From positions 208,501 through 272,500 of the forward strand of contig NZ_CP034783.1 in assembly GCF_006094435.1 (NCBI RefSeq): a DNA stretch of 64,000 nucleotides, written 5' to 3'. The notes beneath the pieces are model-generated. The model was not told where the DNA came from. It ran no database searches and worked only from the letters and a program-made list of their open reading frames with translations. This document shows, piece by piece, positions 8,483 through 19,102 of the stretch. The stretch comes from Pseudomonas sp. MPC6 (GTDB taxonomy: Bacteria > Pseudomonadota > Gammaproteobacteria > Pseudomonadales > Pseudomonadaceae). The translations under genes were made by a program, and so were the position numbers. Position 1 is the stretch's first letter. Each line of letters begins with the position of its first letter.

Positions 8483-8965
8483 ATGCCTATAACACCGATC
8501 GCCAGCCGTCCCCACGACCACTCTCACTGCGTTCATAGCGCACTGTCTGAGGCCGATGCCCTGTGCACACGTCAGGGGCTGCGCCTGACCGCCTTGCGTC
8601 GGCGGGTGCTGGAACTGGTGTGGCAAAGCCACAAGCCATTGGGCGCCTACGACATACTCGCGGTGCTCAGCGAGCAGGATGGCCGCCGCGCCGCGCCACC
8701 GACGGTGTACCGCGCGCTGGATTTCCTGCTGGAAAACGGCCTCGTCCACCGCATTTCCTCATTGAACTCTTTCGTCGGCTGCAACCACCCGGGACATGCT
8801 CACCAAGGTCAGTTCCTGATCTGCCGCGAATGCCATGCCGCCATCGAGCTTGAACAAGCCTCCATCAGCGACGCGATCATCGGCAGCGCCAAAGAGGTCG
8901 GGTTCGTCGTCGAAGGCCAGACTGTGGAAGTGGTCGGTCTCTGTTCGGGTTGCCAGGGGGCTTGA
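8483..8965 (+). CDS. zur: Zinc uptake regulator Zur (Fur family)
   Basis: Zinc-sensing repressor of 160 residues. The N-terminal winged helix includes [14 protein letters not shown] and [15 protein letters not shown]. Metal sites are seen in the His-rich segment ([19 protein letters not shown]) and the C-terminal CSGC, giving two C-x2-C pairs for a structural zinc. The start is [15 protein letters not shown]. The gene heads the zur-znuC-znuB operon, its stop TGA overlapping the ATG of znuC. The same protein is called Np20 in P. aeruginosa. Confidence 0.94.
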   Translation: MPITPIASRPHDHSHCVHSALSEADALCTRQGLRLTALRRRVLELVWQSHKPLGAYDILAVLSEQDGRRAAPPTVYRALDFLLENGLVHRISSLNSFVGCNHPGHAHQGQFLICRECHAAIELEQASISDAIIGSAKEVGFVVEGQTVEVVGLCSGCQGA

Positions 8966-9750
8966 TGAGCAACGCGCTGATCCGCCTCGAACAGGTTTGC
9001 GTCACCTTCGCCGGGCAAAACGTGCTGGATAACATCGAGCTGAGCGTCGTGCCGGGGCAGATCGTGACCCTGATCGGCCCCAATGGCGCTGGCAAGACCA
9101 CCTTGGTGCGCGCCGTGCTGGGCCTGCTGAAGCCGGACAGCGGCAGCGTCTGGCGCAAGCCGAAACTGCGGGTCGGCTACATGCCGCAAAAACTGCATGT
9201 CGATCCGACGCTGCCGCTGTCCGTGCTGCGCTTCTTGCGCCTGGTGCCGGGAGTGGATCGTGCCCGAGCCCTGGCCGCGCTCAAGGAGGTCGGGGCCGAG
9301 CAGGTCATCGATAGCCCGGTGCAAAGTGTTTCCGGCGGTGAAATGCAGCGCGTGCTGCTGGCCCGGGCATTGCTGCGCGAGCCGGAACTGCTGGTACTCG
9401 ATGAGCCGGTACAAGGCGTGGACGTGGCCGGTCAGGCCGAGCTTTACAGCCTGATTACCCGATTGCGCGACCGTCACGGTTGCGGGGTGTTGATGGTGTC
9501 CCATGACTTGCATCTGGTGATGAGCACCACCGACCAGGTGGTCTGCCTCAATCGTCACGTCTGCTGTTCCGGGCATCCCGAGCAGGTCAGCGGCGACCCG
9601 GCGTTCGTCGAGCTGTTCGGCAAGAACGCGCAGAGCCTGGCGATTTATCACCACCATCACGATCACGCCCATGACCTGCATGGTTCGGTGGTCAGCGCGG
9701 GCCCGGCGGCCTCTACCCACGTTCACGGAGATAGCTGCAAGCATGGCTGA
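8965..9750 (+). CDS. znuC: Zinc ABC transporter ATP-binding protein ZnuC
   Basis: ATPase of the zinc importer, 261 residues from [12 protein letters not shown]. Walker A is GPNGAGKTT, the ABC signature SGGEMQR, and Walker B LLVLDEP. The C-terminus is histidine-rich ([13 protein letters not shown], later HVHGD), as often found in ZnuC and possibly a zinc-buffering tail. Its ATG overlaps the zur stop and its 3' end overlaps the start of znuB by 8 bases, indicating tight translational coupling in the zur-znuCB operon. Confidence 0.95.
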   Translation: MSNALIRLEQVCVTFAGQNVLDNIELSVVPGQIVTLIGPNGAGKTTLVRAVLGLLKPDSGSVWRKPKLRVGYMPQKLHVDPTLPLSVLRFLRLVPGVDRARALAALKEVGAEQVIDSPVQSVSGGEMQRVLLARALLREPELLVLDEPVQGVDVAGQAELYSLITRLRDRHGCGVLMVSHDLHLVMSTTDQVVCLNRHVCCSGHPEQVSGDPAFVELFGKNAQSLAIYHHHHDHAHDLHGSVVSAGPAASTHVHGDSCKHG

Positions 9751-10531
9751 TTTTCTGCTTTACGCCCTGCTTGCAGGTCTGGCCCTGGCCCTGGTCGCAG
9801 GCCCGCTGGGTTCGTTCGTGGTCTGGCGGCGCATGGCCTATTTTGGCGACACCCTGTCCCATGCCGCATTGCTCGGCGTGGCGCTGGGCTTTTTGCTGGA
9901 TGTTAGCCCGACTGTTGCGGTCACCGTGGGCTGTCTGTTGTTGGCCGTGTTGCTGGTGACCTTGCAACAGCGCCAACCGCTGGCGTCCGACACGCTGTTG
10001 GGAATTCTCGCCCCCAGCACCCTCTCTCTGGGCCTGGTGGTACTAAGCTTCATGCATGAAGTGCGGATCGACCTGATGGCCTATCTATTCGGCGACCTGC
10101 TGGCGATCAGTCCCACCGACCTGGCCTGGATACTCGGCGGCAGTGCGGGGGTGCTGGCCTTGCTGGTGACGTTGTGGCGGCCAATGCTGGCGATCACGGT
10201 CCATGAAGAGCTGGCCAAGGTGGAAGGTTTGCCGGTCGCAGCGTTGCGCCTGGCCCTGATGCTGTTGATCGCGGTAGTGATTGCGGTGGCGATGAAGATC
10301 GTCGGTGTATTGTTGATTACTTCGCTGCTGATCATCCCGGCGGCTGCGGCACAGCGTCACGCCCGGTCACCGGAGCAGATGGCGCTGGGCGCGAGCCTGC
10401 TGGGCATGCTCGCGGTCTGCGGCGGGCTGGCACTTTCATGGTTCAAGGACACGCCGGCGGGCCCGTCGATTGTGGTGGCTGCCGCCGCACTGTTTCTGCT
10501 GAGTTTTGTCCTGCCCCGTCGAGGGGTGTAG
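9743..10531 (+). CDS. znuB: Zinc ABC transporter permease ZnuB
   Basis: Integral membrane permease of the ABC-3 family, 262 residues from [17 protein letters not shown], with about eight hydrophobic segments. It pairs with ZnuC and receives zinc from ZnuA. The motif region [19 protein letters not shown] is typical of the family. The start overlaps the last 8 bases of znuC. An in-frame upstream extension inside znuC is rejected because it would encode no transporter sequence. Confidence 0.95.
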   Translation: MADFLLYALLAGLALALVAGPLGSFVVWRRMAYFGDTLSHAALLGVALGFLLDVSPTVAVTVGCLLLAVLLVTLQQRQPLASDTLLGILAPSTLSLGLVVLSFMHEVRIDLMAYLFGDLLAISPTDLAWILGGSAGVLALLVTLWRPMLAITVHEELAKVEGLPVAALRLALMLLIAVVIAVAMKIVGVLLITSLLIIPAAAAQRHARSPEQMALGASLLGMLAVCGGLALSWFKDTPAGPSIVVAAAALFLLSFVLPRRGV

Positions 10532-10568
10532 ACTTGCTCGTTTTTTGCGCAAATAGAGAGTCGCAGGA

Positions 10569-11285
10569 ATGAAGCCGTTCGCCTCCCGTTATCTGCTCCT
10601 TGTCGCATTTTCTCTGCTGCTGGGCGCTTGCCAAAGCACGCCACCGGCGGCCACCGAGCCTGCCGATGCACGGGCAACGGCCATTGCACAGCTGGAACAA
10701 AGCCTCGCCAGCAGCGAATTGGCGACCGCGGAAGGTCAACTGGCCACCTTGCAGGCCGAGTCGCCCAACGATCAATCCCTTGAGCAATATCAGCGGCAAC
10801 TGGCCGAAGCTTATCTGCGCCGTAGCCAGATCGTGCTGCAAAAAGGTGATGTGAACGCGGCCGCCACTGCCCTGAGCCGCGCCCGGGCGTTGATGCCCAA
10901 GGCTCCGGCGCTGACCGGCGGGGTCAACAACGCGATCGTCAATGCGCGCAAAGCCGAGCTGGACAGGGCTGAAGCGGCGCTTATGGCGGCCGAAGCCAAG
11001 CCGCAGGCCAAAGTCATCGACCCGACGGCCGAAAGCACCACGGTGGCGTTGAACCTGACGGATATGGCCAAGCTTCGCCGGCAACTGGACGCTATCGCCG
11101 CCGATGTGGTGAATTATCAGTGTGACGTGAGCATTCAGGCGCCGCGCACCCAGGATTATCCCTGGTTGGCGACCTTGCTGACCAAGCGGGTGAAGAAGCT
11201 GGATTCGGAGTTTGATCTGAATCTGGAAAAGCAGATTTTGCGTAACATTCCGGCGCAGATCGTTCTAAGTCCGCGTAAGCCCTAA
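10569..11285 (+). CDS. Predicted lipoprotein (PA5502 type)
   Basis: A 238-residue exported protein with a lipoprotein signal peptide: hydrophobic MKPFASRYLLLVAFSLLL and lipobox LGAC, Cys21 being the lipid anchor. The mature part is alanine- and leucine-rich and looks helical (tetratricopeptide-like or coiled, about 40-160), with one more Cys near residue 182. It lies 37 bases after znuB on the same strand and may be read through from it, but nothing in the sequence ties it to zinc. A gene of this kind occupies the same place between znuB and metN in P. aeruginosa. The function is unknown. Confidence 0.8.
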   Translation: MKPFASRYLLLVAFSLLLGACQSTPPAATEPADARATAIAQLEQSLASSELATAEGQLATLQAESPNDQSLEQYQRQLAEAYLRRSQIVLQKGDVNAAATALSRARALMPKAPALTGGVNNAIVNARKAELDRAEAALMAAEAKPQAKVIDPTAESTTVALNLTDMAKLRRQLDAIAADVVNYQCDVSIQAPRTQDYPWLATLLTKRVKKLDSEFDLNLEKQILRNIPAQIVLSPRKP

Positions 11286-11291
11286 AAAGCA

Positions 11292-11380
11292 TCGCGGGCA
11301 AGCCCGCTCCCACAGGTTCAGTGTCGTTCACAACGTTGGTTAACGACACAAATCCTGTGGAAACGAGGCTTGCCCGCGAA
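11292..11380. repeat. REP pair with extended inner palindrome
   Basis: Outer arms GCGGGCAAGCCCGCTCCCACAG and TCCTGTGG...GGCTTGCCCGCG are inverted REP units. As at 7387-7474, the pairing extends inward through GTGTCGTTCACAACG...TTAACGACAC. The inner GTGTCGTT segment is shared with the 7.4-kb copy, so the two belong to one subtype. It lies between the convergent lipoprotein gene and katE. Confidence 0.85.
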
Positions 11381-11405
11381 GGCGCCCCCCTATTGACACA
11401 AAACC

Positions 11406-13547
11406 TTAAGCCGGAATCCCCTTGGCCTTAGGTTCCCGATCCCACACGCGATGCTGCCCGATCGCAGCAAAAAACGGCTTGGTCAACTTCGCGGCGTCCG
11501 TCCCCACGATCAACCCCGCATCAACCTCCAGCTTCAACAGATCCAGCAACTGTTTCGCCTCCCCGTGCAACGCGATGGCCTTCAAGTGTTTGTAAGCCTC
11601 AAGCAGGTAATGCAGCGCCACGCCATCGGTGCTCAACGCCTTGATCGACGCCGCGCCACCGGGCACGAATACCGCGTCGAACGCGATGGATGGCAGGCCT
11701 TCCATCGACGCATCCACGGGCAGCGCCTTGCCATCGGCCGTTGTCACGGGCGCCGAGGTAGGGCCGAGCAGTTTGGCGTGGGCACCTTCGGCTTTCAGCG
11801 CTTTCTTCATCGCATCGATCGCGGCACCGTCGACACCGTTGGCCGCCAGAATCGCCACTTTACGCGTCTTGATATCGCCCGGCAGCAAGTTGGCCTGGCT
11901 CAAGGCCGGCGAGCGATCCAGAGATATTTTCGGCACATCGACCGTGCCGGCTTTCGGCGCTGGCAGGCCGAGGTTCTGTGCGACGCGCCCGGCCAGTTCC
12001 AGGTCGATGTTGGCGAGGATCTCATTCACCTCGCGTGCGCGGATGTGCTCACGCTCGACCTTGCCCAGCTCAAAGCTGTAAGCGGCAATGATGTGCTCCT
12101 GCTCGTGCTTGCTCATGCTGTGAAAGAACAGCCGCGCCTGGGAGAAGTGGTCGCCGAAGGACTCGCTGCGTTGGCGAATCTTGTTCGCATCGATGCGCTC
12201 CGGATGGGTCTCGAAGCCACCATTTTGTGCGGCGGGCGGGGTTTCTTTCGGCCAGCCGCCGTCAATGGAGTTCGGCTCGTAGGAGGCACGGCCCTTGTCG
12301 ATGGTGGTGCGGTGTAGCGCATCCCGCTGACCGTTGTGGAACGGCGCAACCGGACGGTTGATTGGAATCTCGTGAAAATTCGGTCCGCCGAGTCGGCTGA
12401 TCTGCGTATCGGTGTAGGAAAACAGTCGCCCTTGCAGCAGCGGATCGTTGGAGAAGTCGATCCCCGGCACGATATGTCCGGGGCAGAACGCGACCTGCTC
12501 GGTCTCGGCAAAGAAGTTGTCCGGGTTGCGGTTGAGCACCATCTTGCCCAGCGGAGTAATCGGCACGGTTTCTTCGGGAATGATTTTGGTCGGGTCGAGC
12601 AAGTCGAAATCGAAGGTGTGCTCGTTTTCCTCTTCGACCACCTGGACGCCCAGCTCCCATTCCGGGTAATCGCCCATCTCGATCGACTCCCACAGATCGC
12701 GACGGTGGTAGTCGGTGTCTTTACCGGCGAGTTTCTGCGCTTCATCCCAGACCAGCGAGCAAGTCCCGGCAGAAGGGCGCCAGTGGAATTTGACGAAGCG
12801 CGATTTACCTTCGGCGTTGATCAGGCGGAAAGTGTGCACGCCGAAGCCCTGCATGCTACGCAGGCTTTTCGGGATCGCCCGGTCGGACATGGCCCAGATC
12901 ACCATGTGCGCCGATTCCGGCACCAGCGATACGAAGTCCCAGAAGGTGTCGTGAGCCGAACCGCCGGTAGGAATCTCGTTGTGGGGTTCGGGTTTCACCG
13001 CGTGCACGAAATCCGGAAACTTGATCGCATCCTGAATGAAGAACACCGGCATGTTGTTGCCCACCAGGTCGAAGTTGCCTTCGTCAGTGAAGAACTTCAC
13101 CGCGAAACCTCGTACGTCGCGCACGGTATCGCCCGACCCGCGAGGGCCCTGCACCGTGGAAAAGCGCACGAACACCGGGGTTTGTTTGGCCGGGTCTTGC
13201 AGGAAGCCGGCCTTGGTCAGCACGGAATGGTTTTCGTACGACTGAAAGTAGCCATGGGCACCGGTCCCGCGGGCGTGCACGATGCGTTCGGGAATACGCT
13301 CATGGTCAAAATGCGTGATCTTTTCACGCATGATGAAGTCTTCCAGCAACGATGGCCCGCGGTCGCCGACCTTCAACGTGTTCTGGTTGTCTGAAACCTT
13401 CACGCCCTGATTGGTGCGCAGGGCCTGTTCAGTGGCGTCGGAGCGAAATTTTTCCAGGCTGTCGAGCTTGGCGTTGGTGTTGCCGCGGTCCAGGGTATCG
13501 GTCCCGGCCAGTGCGCTTTTGGGGGCGGCAGGCTTTTTAGTGCTCAT
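11406..13547 (-). CDS. katE: Large-subunit monofunctional catalase (HPII/KatE type)
   Basis: Heme catalase of 713 residues, the large-subunit clade with an extra C-terminal domain. The distal-His region [14 protein letters not shown], and the proximal region [19 protein letters not shown] with the heme-ligating Tyr, are intact. After about residue 560 comes a DJ-1/PfpI-like (class I glutamine amidotransferase fold) domain, starting [18 protein letters not shown], as in E. coli HPII. It detoxifies hydrogen peroxide, usually in stationary phase. No accessory gene is adjacent; it converges on the lipoprotein gene and diverges from metN across a 267-base gap. Confidence 0.95.
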   Translation of the reverse strand: MSTKKPAAPKSALAGTDTLDRGNTNAKLDSLEKFRSDATEQALRTNQGVKVSDNQNTLKVGDRGPSLLEDFIMREKITHFDHERIPERIVHARGTGAHGYFQSYENHSVLTKAGFLQDPAKQTPVFVRFSTVQGPRGSGDTVRDVRGFAVKFFTDEGNFDLVGNNMPVFFIQDAIKFPDFVHAVKPEPHNEIPTGGSAHDTFWDFVSLVPESAHMVIWAMSDRAIPKSLRSMQGFGVHTFRLINAEGKSRFVKFHWRPSAGTCSLVWDEAQKLAGKDTDYHRRDLWESIEMGDYPEWELGVQVVEEENEHTFDFDLLDPTKIIPEETVPITPLGKMVLNRNPDNFFAETEQVAFCPGHIVPGIDFSNDPLLQGRLFSYTDTQISRLGGPNFHEIPINRPVAPFHNGQRDALHRTTIDKGRASYEPNSIDGGWPKETPPAAQNGGFETHPERIDANKIRQRSESFGDHFSQARLFFHSMSKHEQEHIIAAYSFELGKVEREHIRAREVNEILANIDLELAGRVAQNLGLPAPKAGTVDVPKISLDRSPALSQANLLPGDIKTRKVAILAANGVDGAAIDAMKKALKAEGAHAKLLGPTSAPVTTADGKALPVDASMEGLPSIAFDAVFVPGGAASIKALSTDGVALHYLLEAYKHLKAIALHGEAKQLLDLLKLEVDAGLIVGTDAAKLTKPFFAAIGQHRVWDREPKAKGIPA

Positions 13548-13814
13548 CAGTCGTAAACTCCTCGGTGCGATTCCTGCCGTAGCCAGGACGCTTGGGCAAT
13601 ATCCCCAGGCACGGCACCCGGGGGCGTTTTCGAGTTGCCTAATTAATGACTGATGACATTTTTAGCCGTTCCTTTTTTCTGACCTTTGATCGCGTTATTG
13701 CCAAATGACAGGATGAATGCGAAATAAATGCTAAGAACCTCTATACGGACAGGCTAAAATGCGCGCCCGGCTATCCGCTGATCCTTTTCTAACGCGCCCC
13801 ACAAGGTTCGCTAC

Positions 13815-14822
13815 GTGATCGAGTTTCAAAACGTCCACAAAACCTACCGCGTCGCCGGTAAGGATATCCCCGCCCTGCACCCGACCAGTCTGTCGATTGA
13901 GAACGGTCAGGTATTCGGCCTGATCGGCCACTCCGGCGCGGGAAAAAGTACCCTGCTGCGTCTGATCAATCGCCTGGAAAACGCCAGTGGCGGCAAGATC
14001 TTCGTCGATGGAGAAGAAGTCACCGCGCTGGATGCCAACAGCCTGCGCCGCTTCCGCCAGCAGGTCGGGATGATTTTCCAGCACTTCAACCTGCTGGCGT
14101 CCAAGACCGTGGCCGATAACGTCGCGCTGCCGCTGACCCTGGCCGGTGAACTGTCGCGCAGCGACATCGACCGGCGTGTGGCCGAGTTGCTGGCGCGGGT
14201 GGGCTTGTCCGACCACGCGAAGAAGTACCCGGCGCAATTGTCTGGCGGCCAGAAGCAGCGCGTCGGCATCGCCCGCGCCCTGGCAACCAAGCCTAAAATC
14301 CTGCTGTGCGATGAAGCCACCAGCGCGCTGGACCCGCAGACCACTGCGTCGGTCCTGCAATTGCTGGCCGAGATCAATCGCGAGCTGAAGCTGACCATTG
14401 TCCTGATCACCCACGAGATGGACGTGATCCGTCGGGTCTGTGACCAGGTGGCAGTGATGGACGCTGGCGTGATCGTCGAGCAAGGTTCGGTGGCCGAGGT
14501 GTTCCTGCATCCCAAGCACCCGACGACCAAACGCTTTGTGCAAGAAGACGAGCAGATCGATGAAAGCGAGCAACGCGATGACTTCGCTCACGTACCGGGT
14601 CGCATTGTGCGCCTGACCTTCCAGGGCGAAGCGACCTACGCGCCGTTGCTGGGGACCGTCGCTCGGGAAACGGGCGTGGACTACAGCATCCTGGCCGGTC
14701 GTATCGACCGCATCAAAGACGTCCCCTACGGGCAGTTGACCCTGGCCGTGACCGGCGGCGACATGGAGGCGGCGTTCGCCCAATTCACCGCAGCCGACGT
14801 CCACATGGAGGTCCTGCGCTAA
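13815..14822 (+). CDS. metN: Methionine ABC transporter ATP-binding protein MetN
   Basis: ATPase of the D/L-methionine importer, 335 residues with a GTG start ([13 protein letters not shown]). Walker [10 protein letters not shown], signature LSGGQKQR and Walker B ILLCDEAT are present. Residues about 250-335 form the NIL domain, which binds methionine and inhibits transport when the cell is replete. Its last base overlaps the metI start (TAATG), so metN-metI are translationally coupled. In the 267-base gap upstream I see AT-rich promoter-like sequence (TAAAAT near 13756-13761) but no sure operator. Confidence 0.95.
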   Translation: MIEFQNVHKTYRVAGKDIPALHPTSLSIENGQVFGLIGHSGAGKSTLLRLINRLENASGGKIFVDGEEVTALDANSLRRFRQQVGMIFQHFNLLASKTVADNVALPLTLAGELSRSDIDRRVAELLARVGLSDHAKKYPAQLSGGQKQRVGIARALATKPKILLCDEATSALDPQTTASVLQLLAEINRELKLTIVLITHEMDVIRRVCDQVAVMDAGVIVEQGSVAEVFLHPKHPTTKRFVQEDEQIDESEQRDDFAHVPGRIVRLTFQGEATYAPLLGTVARETGVDYSILAGRIDRIKDVPYGQLTLAVTGGDMEAAFAQFTAADVHMEVLR

Positions 14823-15496
14823 TGGAAGTCCTGACAAGTTTCTTCGCCAACATCGACTGGTTCGAAATCTGGCTGGCCACCGGCGATACCTTGCTGATGC
14901 TCTTCGGTTCGCTGTTGTTCACCGTGCTGCTGGGCCTGCCGCTGGGCGTATTGCTGTTCCTCTGCAGCCCGCGCCAATTGCTGGAAGCCAAGGGCGTCTA
15001 TGCGATGTTGTCGCTGGTGGTGAACATCCTGCGTTCGCTGCCGTTCATCATTCTGTTGATCGTGATGATTCCGTTCACGGTGTTGATCACCGGTACTTCG
15101 CTGGGGGTCGCCGGTGCGATTCCACCCTTGGTGATAGGCGCCACGCCATTCTTCGCGCGACTGGTGGAAACCGCTTTGCGTGAAGTGGATCGCGGCATCA
15201 TCGAGGCGACCCAGGCCATGGGCGCGACGACGCGACAGATCATCACCAATGCCTTGCTGCCGGAAGCTCGCCCAGGCATCTTCGCCGCGATTACCGTGAC
15301 CGCCATTACCCTGGTGTCCTACACGGCGATGGCCGGCGTGGTCGGCGCCGGCGGCCTGGGTGACCTGGCGATCCGTTTCGGTTACCAGCGTTTCCAGACC
15401 GATGTGATGGTGGTCACCGTGGTGTTACTGCTGGTGCTGGTGCAAGTGCTGCAAACCGTTGGTGACAAATTGGTTGTCCACTTTTCTCGTAAATGA
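14822..15496 (+). CDS. metI: Methionine ABC transporter permease MetI
   Basis: Five-helix inner-membrane permease, 224 residues. The EAA-like cytoplasmic loop is seen in IEATQAMGATTRQIITNALLPEARPG, the site that contacts the MetN ATPase. The start overlaps the metN stop and the end is 71 bases before metQ. It moves methionine delivered by MetQ across the membrane. Confidence 0.95.
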   Translation: MEVLTSFFANIDWFEIWLATGDTLLMLFGSLLFTVLLGLPLGVLLFLCSPRQLLEAKGVYAMLSLVVNILRSLPFIILLIVMIPFTVLITGTSLGVAGAIPPLVIGATPFFARLVETALREVDRGIIEATQAMGATTRQIITNALLPEARPGIFAAITVTAITLVSYTAMAGVVGAGGLGDLAIRFGYQRFQTDVMVVTVVLLLVLVQVLQTVGDKLVVHFSRK

Positions 15497-15567
15497 GCTT
15501 TTTAATGCATGAGCCGGCCATTCGCTGGCAGGCGCCGAAGACAGGCGTCTCACATGGAGTTAGCTGA

Positions 15568-16341
15568 ATGAAAAAACTACTCGTCGCATTCGCTGCCGTT
15601 GCAGCCTTTTCCGCCCACGCTGCCGACACCCTGACCGTCGCTGCCACCCCGGTCCCGCACGCGGAAATCCTCGAATTCGTCAAGCCGGCCCTGGCCAAGG
15701 AAGGCGTGGACCTGAGGGTCAAAGTGTTCACCGACTACATCCAGCCGAACGTGCAGGTGGCCGAGAAGCGTCTGGACGCCAACTTCTTCCAGCACCAGCC
15801 GTACCTCGATGAATTCAACAAGGCCAAGACCACCAATCTGGTGGCCGTGACCGGCGTACACCTCGAGCCGCTGGGTGCTTACTCCAGCAAGTACAAGGCG
15901 CTGACCGAACTGCCAGGCGGTGCCAACGTCGTGATCCCGAACGATGCCACCAACGGCGGCCGTGCGCTGTTGCTGCTGGCGAAGGCCGGCCTGATCAAGT
16001 TGAAGGATTCGAACAACATCCTGTCGACCGTGAAGGACATCACCGAAAACACCAAGGACCTGAAATTCCGCGAACTGGAAGCCGCGACCATCCCCCGCGT
16101 GCTGACCCAGGTCGACCTGGCGCTGATCAACACCAACTATGCGCTGGAAGCCAAGCTTGATCCGGCCAAGGATGCGCTGGTCATCGAAGGCAGCGACTCG
16201 CCTTACGTGAACATCCTGGTAGCCCGTCCGGACGACAAGGACAGTGTTGCCATGCAGAAACTGGTGACCGCACTGCACAGCCCGGAAGTGAAGGCGTTCA
16301 TTCTCGAGAAGTACAAAGGCGCGGTGGTGCCGGCGTTCTGA
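15568..16341 (+). CDS. metQ: Methionine-binding protein MetQ
   Basis: Periplasmic binding component, 257 residues of the NlpA family. The signal peptide MKKLLVAFAAVAAFSAHA is of the signal-peptidase I kind; there is no lipobox cysteine, unlike E. coli MetQ. Family segments include TPVPHAEILEFVKPALA and DYIQPNVQVAEKRLDANFFQHQPYLDEF. It is third in the metNIQ operon and is followed at once by a perfect terminator. Confidence 0.94.
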   Translation: MKKLLVAFAAVAAFSAHAADTLTVAATPVPHAEILEFVKPALAKEGVDLRVKVFTDYIQPNVQVAEKRLDANFFQHQPYLDEFNKAKTTNLVAVTGVHLEPLGAYSSKYKALTELPGGANVVIPNDATNGGRALLLLAKAGLIKLKDSNNILSTVKDITENTKDLKFRELEAATIPRVLTQVDLALINTNYALEAKLDPAKDALVIEGSDSPYVNILVARPDDKDSVAMQKLVTALHSPEVKAFILEKYKGAVVPAF

Positions 16342-16356
16342 TCTGAGGCTGTAACG

Positions 16357-16391
16357 AAAAATGGGGCGCATTCAATGCGCCCCATTTTTTT
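16357..16391 (+). terminator. Rho-independent terminator of metNIQ
   Basis: A perfect stem, ATGGGGCGCATT with its complement AATGCGCCCCAT, is flanked by A and T runs (T7). It starts 15 bases after the metQ stop. The A-run allows it to act from the other strand too. Confidence 0.92.
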
Positions 16392-16409
16392 ATGCCTGAA
16401 ACACCAACC

Positions 16410-16479
16410 CTGTAGGAGCCGGCTTGCCGGCGAAGGCGATCTCACGGGCGCCTTCGCCGGCAAGCCTGGCTCCTACAGG
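16410..16479. repeat. REP pair between metQ and the SCO gene
   Basis: Inverted units CTGTAGGAGCCGGCTTGCCG and CGGCAAGCCTGGCTCCTACAG surround about 20 bases with an additional GCGCC/GGCGA symmetry. It lies between convergent transcription units. Confidence 0.88.
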
Positions 16480-16493
16480 GGGCCGTGTCGTGT

Positions 16494-17129
16494 TTATTTG
16501 CGGTTAAGCATCACCGGCAACTGCGCCACCAACTTCACATTATTCAACGGCGCCCGAATAAACCCGCGCTGCGTCCCGTCCGGCCCGATCACCGCCAGGT
16601 TGCCACTATGATCGACCGTGTAATTCGGCTTGCTGGTGTCCGCCGGAATGAACGGAATACTCACCGCATTGGCCAGTTTCTGAATGTCTTCGACCGAAGA
16701 CGCGGTCAGCCCTATGAACTGCGGATCGAAGTAGCCCAGGTACTGCTTGAGCTGCTTGGGCGTGTCGCGGTTCGGGTCGACGCTGACCAGCACGATCTGC
16801 AGCTTGTCCACCGCCTCGGGTGGCAGCTCGCTTTTGATCTGGCGCAGCTGGGCGAGGGTGGTCGGGCAGATGTCCGGGCAGAAGGTGTAGCCGAAGAACA
16901 GCAGCGACCATTTGCCTTTCAACTCGTTGACCGTGACCGGCTTGCCGTCCTGATCGGTCATCGTCACATCCGGCAGGTTGCGGCTCTGCGGCAGCAGGAT
17001 GATGCCGGCGTCGATCAACGCGGTCGGATCGCCCTGGCCTTTTCCGGACAGGACTTTGTTGATGGTCAGGCCCAGGACCAGCGCGATCAGGGCGACGAGG
17101 ATGAAGACGGTTTTCTGGGTTCGAGTCAT
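16494..17129 (-). CDS. SCO1/SenC copper chaperone for cytochrome oxidase
   Basis: A 211-residue membrane-anchored thioredoxin-fold protein that delivers copper to, or reduces, the CuA site of the oxidase. One N-terminal transmembrane helix (residues 7-24) is followed by the copper motif C84-P-D-I-C88 ([10 protein letters not shown]); a conserved His in YTVDHSGN near residue 170 completes the site. The ATG at 17129 overlaps the ctaB stop by 4 bases. A much longer open frame runs upstream to 17663 but is only the shadow of ctaB. It is the last gene of the cox assembly cluster. Confidence 0.94.
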   Translation of the reverse strand: MTRTQKTVFILVALIALVLGLTINKVLSGKGQGDPTALIDAGIILLPQSRNLPDVTMTDQDGKPVTVNELKGKWSLLFFGYTFCPDICPTTLAQLRQIKSELPPEAVDKLQIVLVSVDPNRDTPKQLKQYLGYFDPQFIGLTASSVEDIQKLANAVSIPFIPADTSKPNYTVDHSGNLAVIGPDGTQRGFIRAPLNNVKLVAQLPVMLNRK

Positions 17130-18025
17130 AGGTTCAACAGTAAGTAGTGGTCTACGAGCAGCGCGATAAACAGCAGGAACAAGTAGTAGATAGAGTACTT
17201 GAAGGTGTTGATCGCCGCGTGCGGCCGAGTGCCACGGTACAGCACCACGGCCCATTGCAGAAACCTCGCGCCCAGGCCCAGTGCGCAAATCAGGTAGAGG
17301 ATGCCGCTCATGTGGATCACATACGGCATCAGGCTCACGGCCAGCAGCGCAAAGGTGTAAAGCAGGATGTGAACCTTGGTGTAGTGCTCGCCATGGGTCA
17401 CCGGCAGCATCGGAATGTCGGCCTTGGCGTATTCCTCTTTGCGGTGAATGGCCAGGGCCCAGAAGTGCGGCGGAGTCCAGGCGAAGATGATCAGCACCAG
17501 CAACAGGGGTTCGGCGCTGACGTGACCGGTGGCGGCGGTCCAGCCGAGCAGTGGCGGGGCGGCGCCGGCCAGTCCGCCGATGACGATGTTCTGCGGCGTC
17601 GCGCGTTTCAGGAAACCTGTGTAGACCACCGCGTAGCCGAGCAGCGAGGCAAGAGTCAGCCACGCGGTCAATGGGTTAGTGAAGGCCAGCAACAAGGCTT
17701 GGCCGAGCAGTGCCAGCACGAGGGCGAAGGTCAGCGCGGCGGCAGGTGTTACCCGGCCCTCGGCCAGCGGTCGTTTATGCGTGCGCGCCATGACCGCGTC
17801 TATCCGCCGGTCCACCACATGATTGACCGCCGCCGCGCCGCTGGCGCACAAGGCGATTCCCAGGTTGCCGAACACCAGCACCGTCCATGGCACCCCGGCG
17901 CGTGTCGCGAGGAACATGCCGACCAGCGAGGTGATCAGCATCAGCACCACCACTTTCGGCTTGGTCAGCTCCAGATAGTCGCGCCAGATGGCCTGGCTGT
18001 GACGTTCGCCGATCAGAGTCGCCAT
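17126..18025 (-). CDS. ctaB: Protoheme IX farnesyltransferase (heme O synthase)
   Basis: Membrane prenyltransferase of the UbiA family, 299 residues with about nine helices. It converts heme B to heme O, the precursor of heme A. The Asp-rich prenyl-diphosphate motif is in [20 protein letters not shown]. It starts with a good ribosome site (AAAGGAGAG) inside the 3' end of ctaA (13-base overlap) and overlaps the SCO gene by 4 bases, so ctaA-ctaB-SCO form one operon. The alternative name is cyoE; the cox context favours ctaB. Confidence 0.95.
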   Translation of the reverse strand: MATLIGERHSQAIWRDYLELTKPKVVVLMLITSLVGMFLATRAGVPWTVLVFGNLGIALCASGAAAVNHVVDRRIDAVMARTHKRPLAEGRVTPAAALTFALVLALLGQALLLAFTNPLTAWLTLASLLGYAVVYTGFLKRATPQNIVIGGLAGAAPPLLGWTAATGHVSAEPLLLVLIIFAWTPPHFWALAIHRKEEYAKADIPMLPVTHGEHYTKVHILLYTFALLAVSLMPYVIHMSGILYLICALGLGARFLQWAVVLYRGTRPHAAINTFKYSIYYLFLLFIALLVDHYLLLNL

Positions 18026-19092
18026 GGCATCTCTCCTTTTATTGTTATGGGCCCGGCCGAATGTTTACGCGGGCTGAAGCGCCAGCGTGCAGGGGTTTGC
18101 TGCTTGACCCGAACCAGACTGGTTCGCGCGTGATAATTGACCAGCACCATCGTCAGCAAGAGTGCTGCGCCGCCGGCGTTGTGGGCGACAGCCACGGGCA
18201 GTGGCAAATGAAACAGCACGTTGCTGATGCCGAGGGTGATTTGTGCGGCGAGGGCGATCAGCACCAGCCCGGCCAGGCGCGTCATGCCGACCACCTTCAG
18301 TTGCCAGGCCAGGCCGAGCAACGCCAGGGTCACCAGCAGGGCACCGATACGGTGAGTCAGGTGAATCGCGGTGCGGGCATCGCTGTCCAGTTGCCCGCCG
18401 AGGTAATTCGGGCCGATGTGCTGGGTCAGGTGAAAGCCGTTGGCGAAGTCGGCAGGCGGCAGCCATTGCCCGTGGCAAGTGGGAAAGTCGATGCAGGCCA
18501 CCGCCGCGTAGTTGGAACTGACCCAACCGCCAAGAGCGATCTGCCCGATGACCAGCAGCAACCCGGCGGTCGCCCAGTGCTGTAATCGACGCGGTACCGT
18601 CAGTGCTGGCAATACGCCGGACAGGCGCAAGGTCAGGAGAAACAACAGGCTCAAGGTCGCGAAGCCGCCGAGCAAATGCCCGGTCACCACTTGCGGCCAG
18701 AGCTTGAGCGTCACCGTCCACATACCGAATGCCGCCTGGGCGATTACCACGGCCAACAGAAACAGCGGCAACTTCACCGGTTGTCCCGGCTGGCGCCGAT
18801 GCACCCAGGCACGGCCGGCCAAGACCGAGATCAACAGCCCGAGAGTGCCGGCGAAGTAGCGATGGACCATCTCGTTCCAGCCCTTGTGGGCTTCGACGGG
18901 CGCATCGGGAAAGTGCAGCTCGGCATGGGCCAGTTGGGCTTCGCTGTTCGGCACGCTGATAAATCCGTAGCACCCCGGCCAGTCCGGGCAGCCGAGGCCG
19001 GCGTGGGTCAGGCGGGTGTAGGCGCCGAGCAACACCACAATCAGTGCCAGCAAGGTGGCAAACAGCGCGAGGCGAAATCCAGGTTTGGCCAT
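18013..19092 (-). CDS. ctaA: Heme A synthase (COX15/CtaA)
   Basis: Eight-helix membrane enzyme of 359 residues that oxidises heme O to heme A. Conserved His-bearing segments are visible: [16 protein letters not shown] (N-terminal), [24 protein letters not shown] and [10 protein letters not shown]; the cysteines of CIDFPTCHG form the family extracellular pair. It lies between a small cox-associated protein gene and ctaB and overlaps ctaB. Together with ctaB it provides heme A for the aa3 oxidase encoded upstream. Confidence 0.95.
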   Translation of the reverse strand: MAKPGFRLALFATLLALIVVLLGAYTRLTHAGLGCPDWPGCYGFISVPNSEAQLAHAELHFPDAPVEAHKGWNEMVHRYFAGTLGLLISVLAGRAWVHRRQPGQPVKLPLFLLAVVIAQAAFGMWTVTLKLWPQVVTGHLLGGFATLSLLFLLTLRLSGVLPALTVPRRLQHWATAGLLLVIGQIALGGWVSSNYAAVACIDFPTCHGQWLPPADFANGFHLTQHIGPNYLGGQLDSDARTAIHLTHRIGALLVTLALLGLAWQLKVVGMTRLAGLVLIALAAQITLGISNVLFHLPLPVAVAHNAGGAALLLTMVLVNYHARTSLVRVKQQTPARWRFSPRKHSAGPITIKGEMPWRL

Positions 19093-19102
19093 GACGATGC
19101 CC

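Noticed and set aside
13548..13814. A methionine- or SAM-responsive riboswitch upstream of metN
   Set aside because: No conserved SAM-riboswitch core or kink-turn-like pairing could be found in the gap; ordinary promoter control is more likely.
16494..17663. A 389-codon ORF fusing extra sequence to the SCO gene
   Set aside because: The extra N-terminal part lies in another frame of ctaB; the SCO protein has its own ATG at 17129 with a membrane anchor and the family length.
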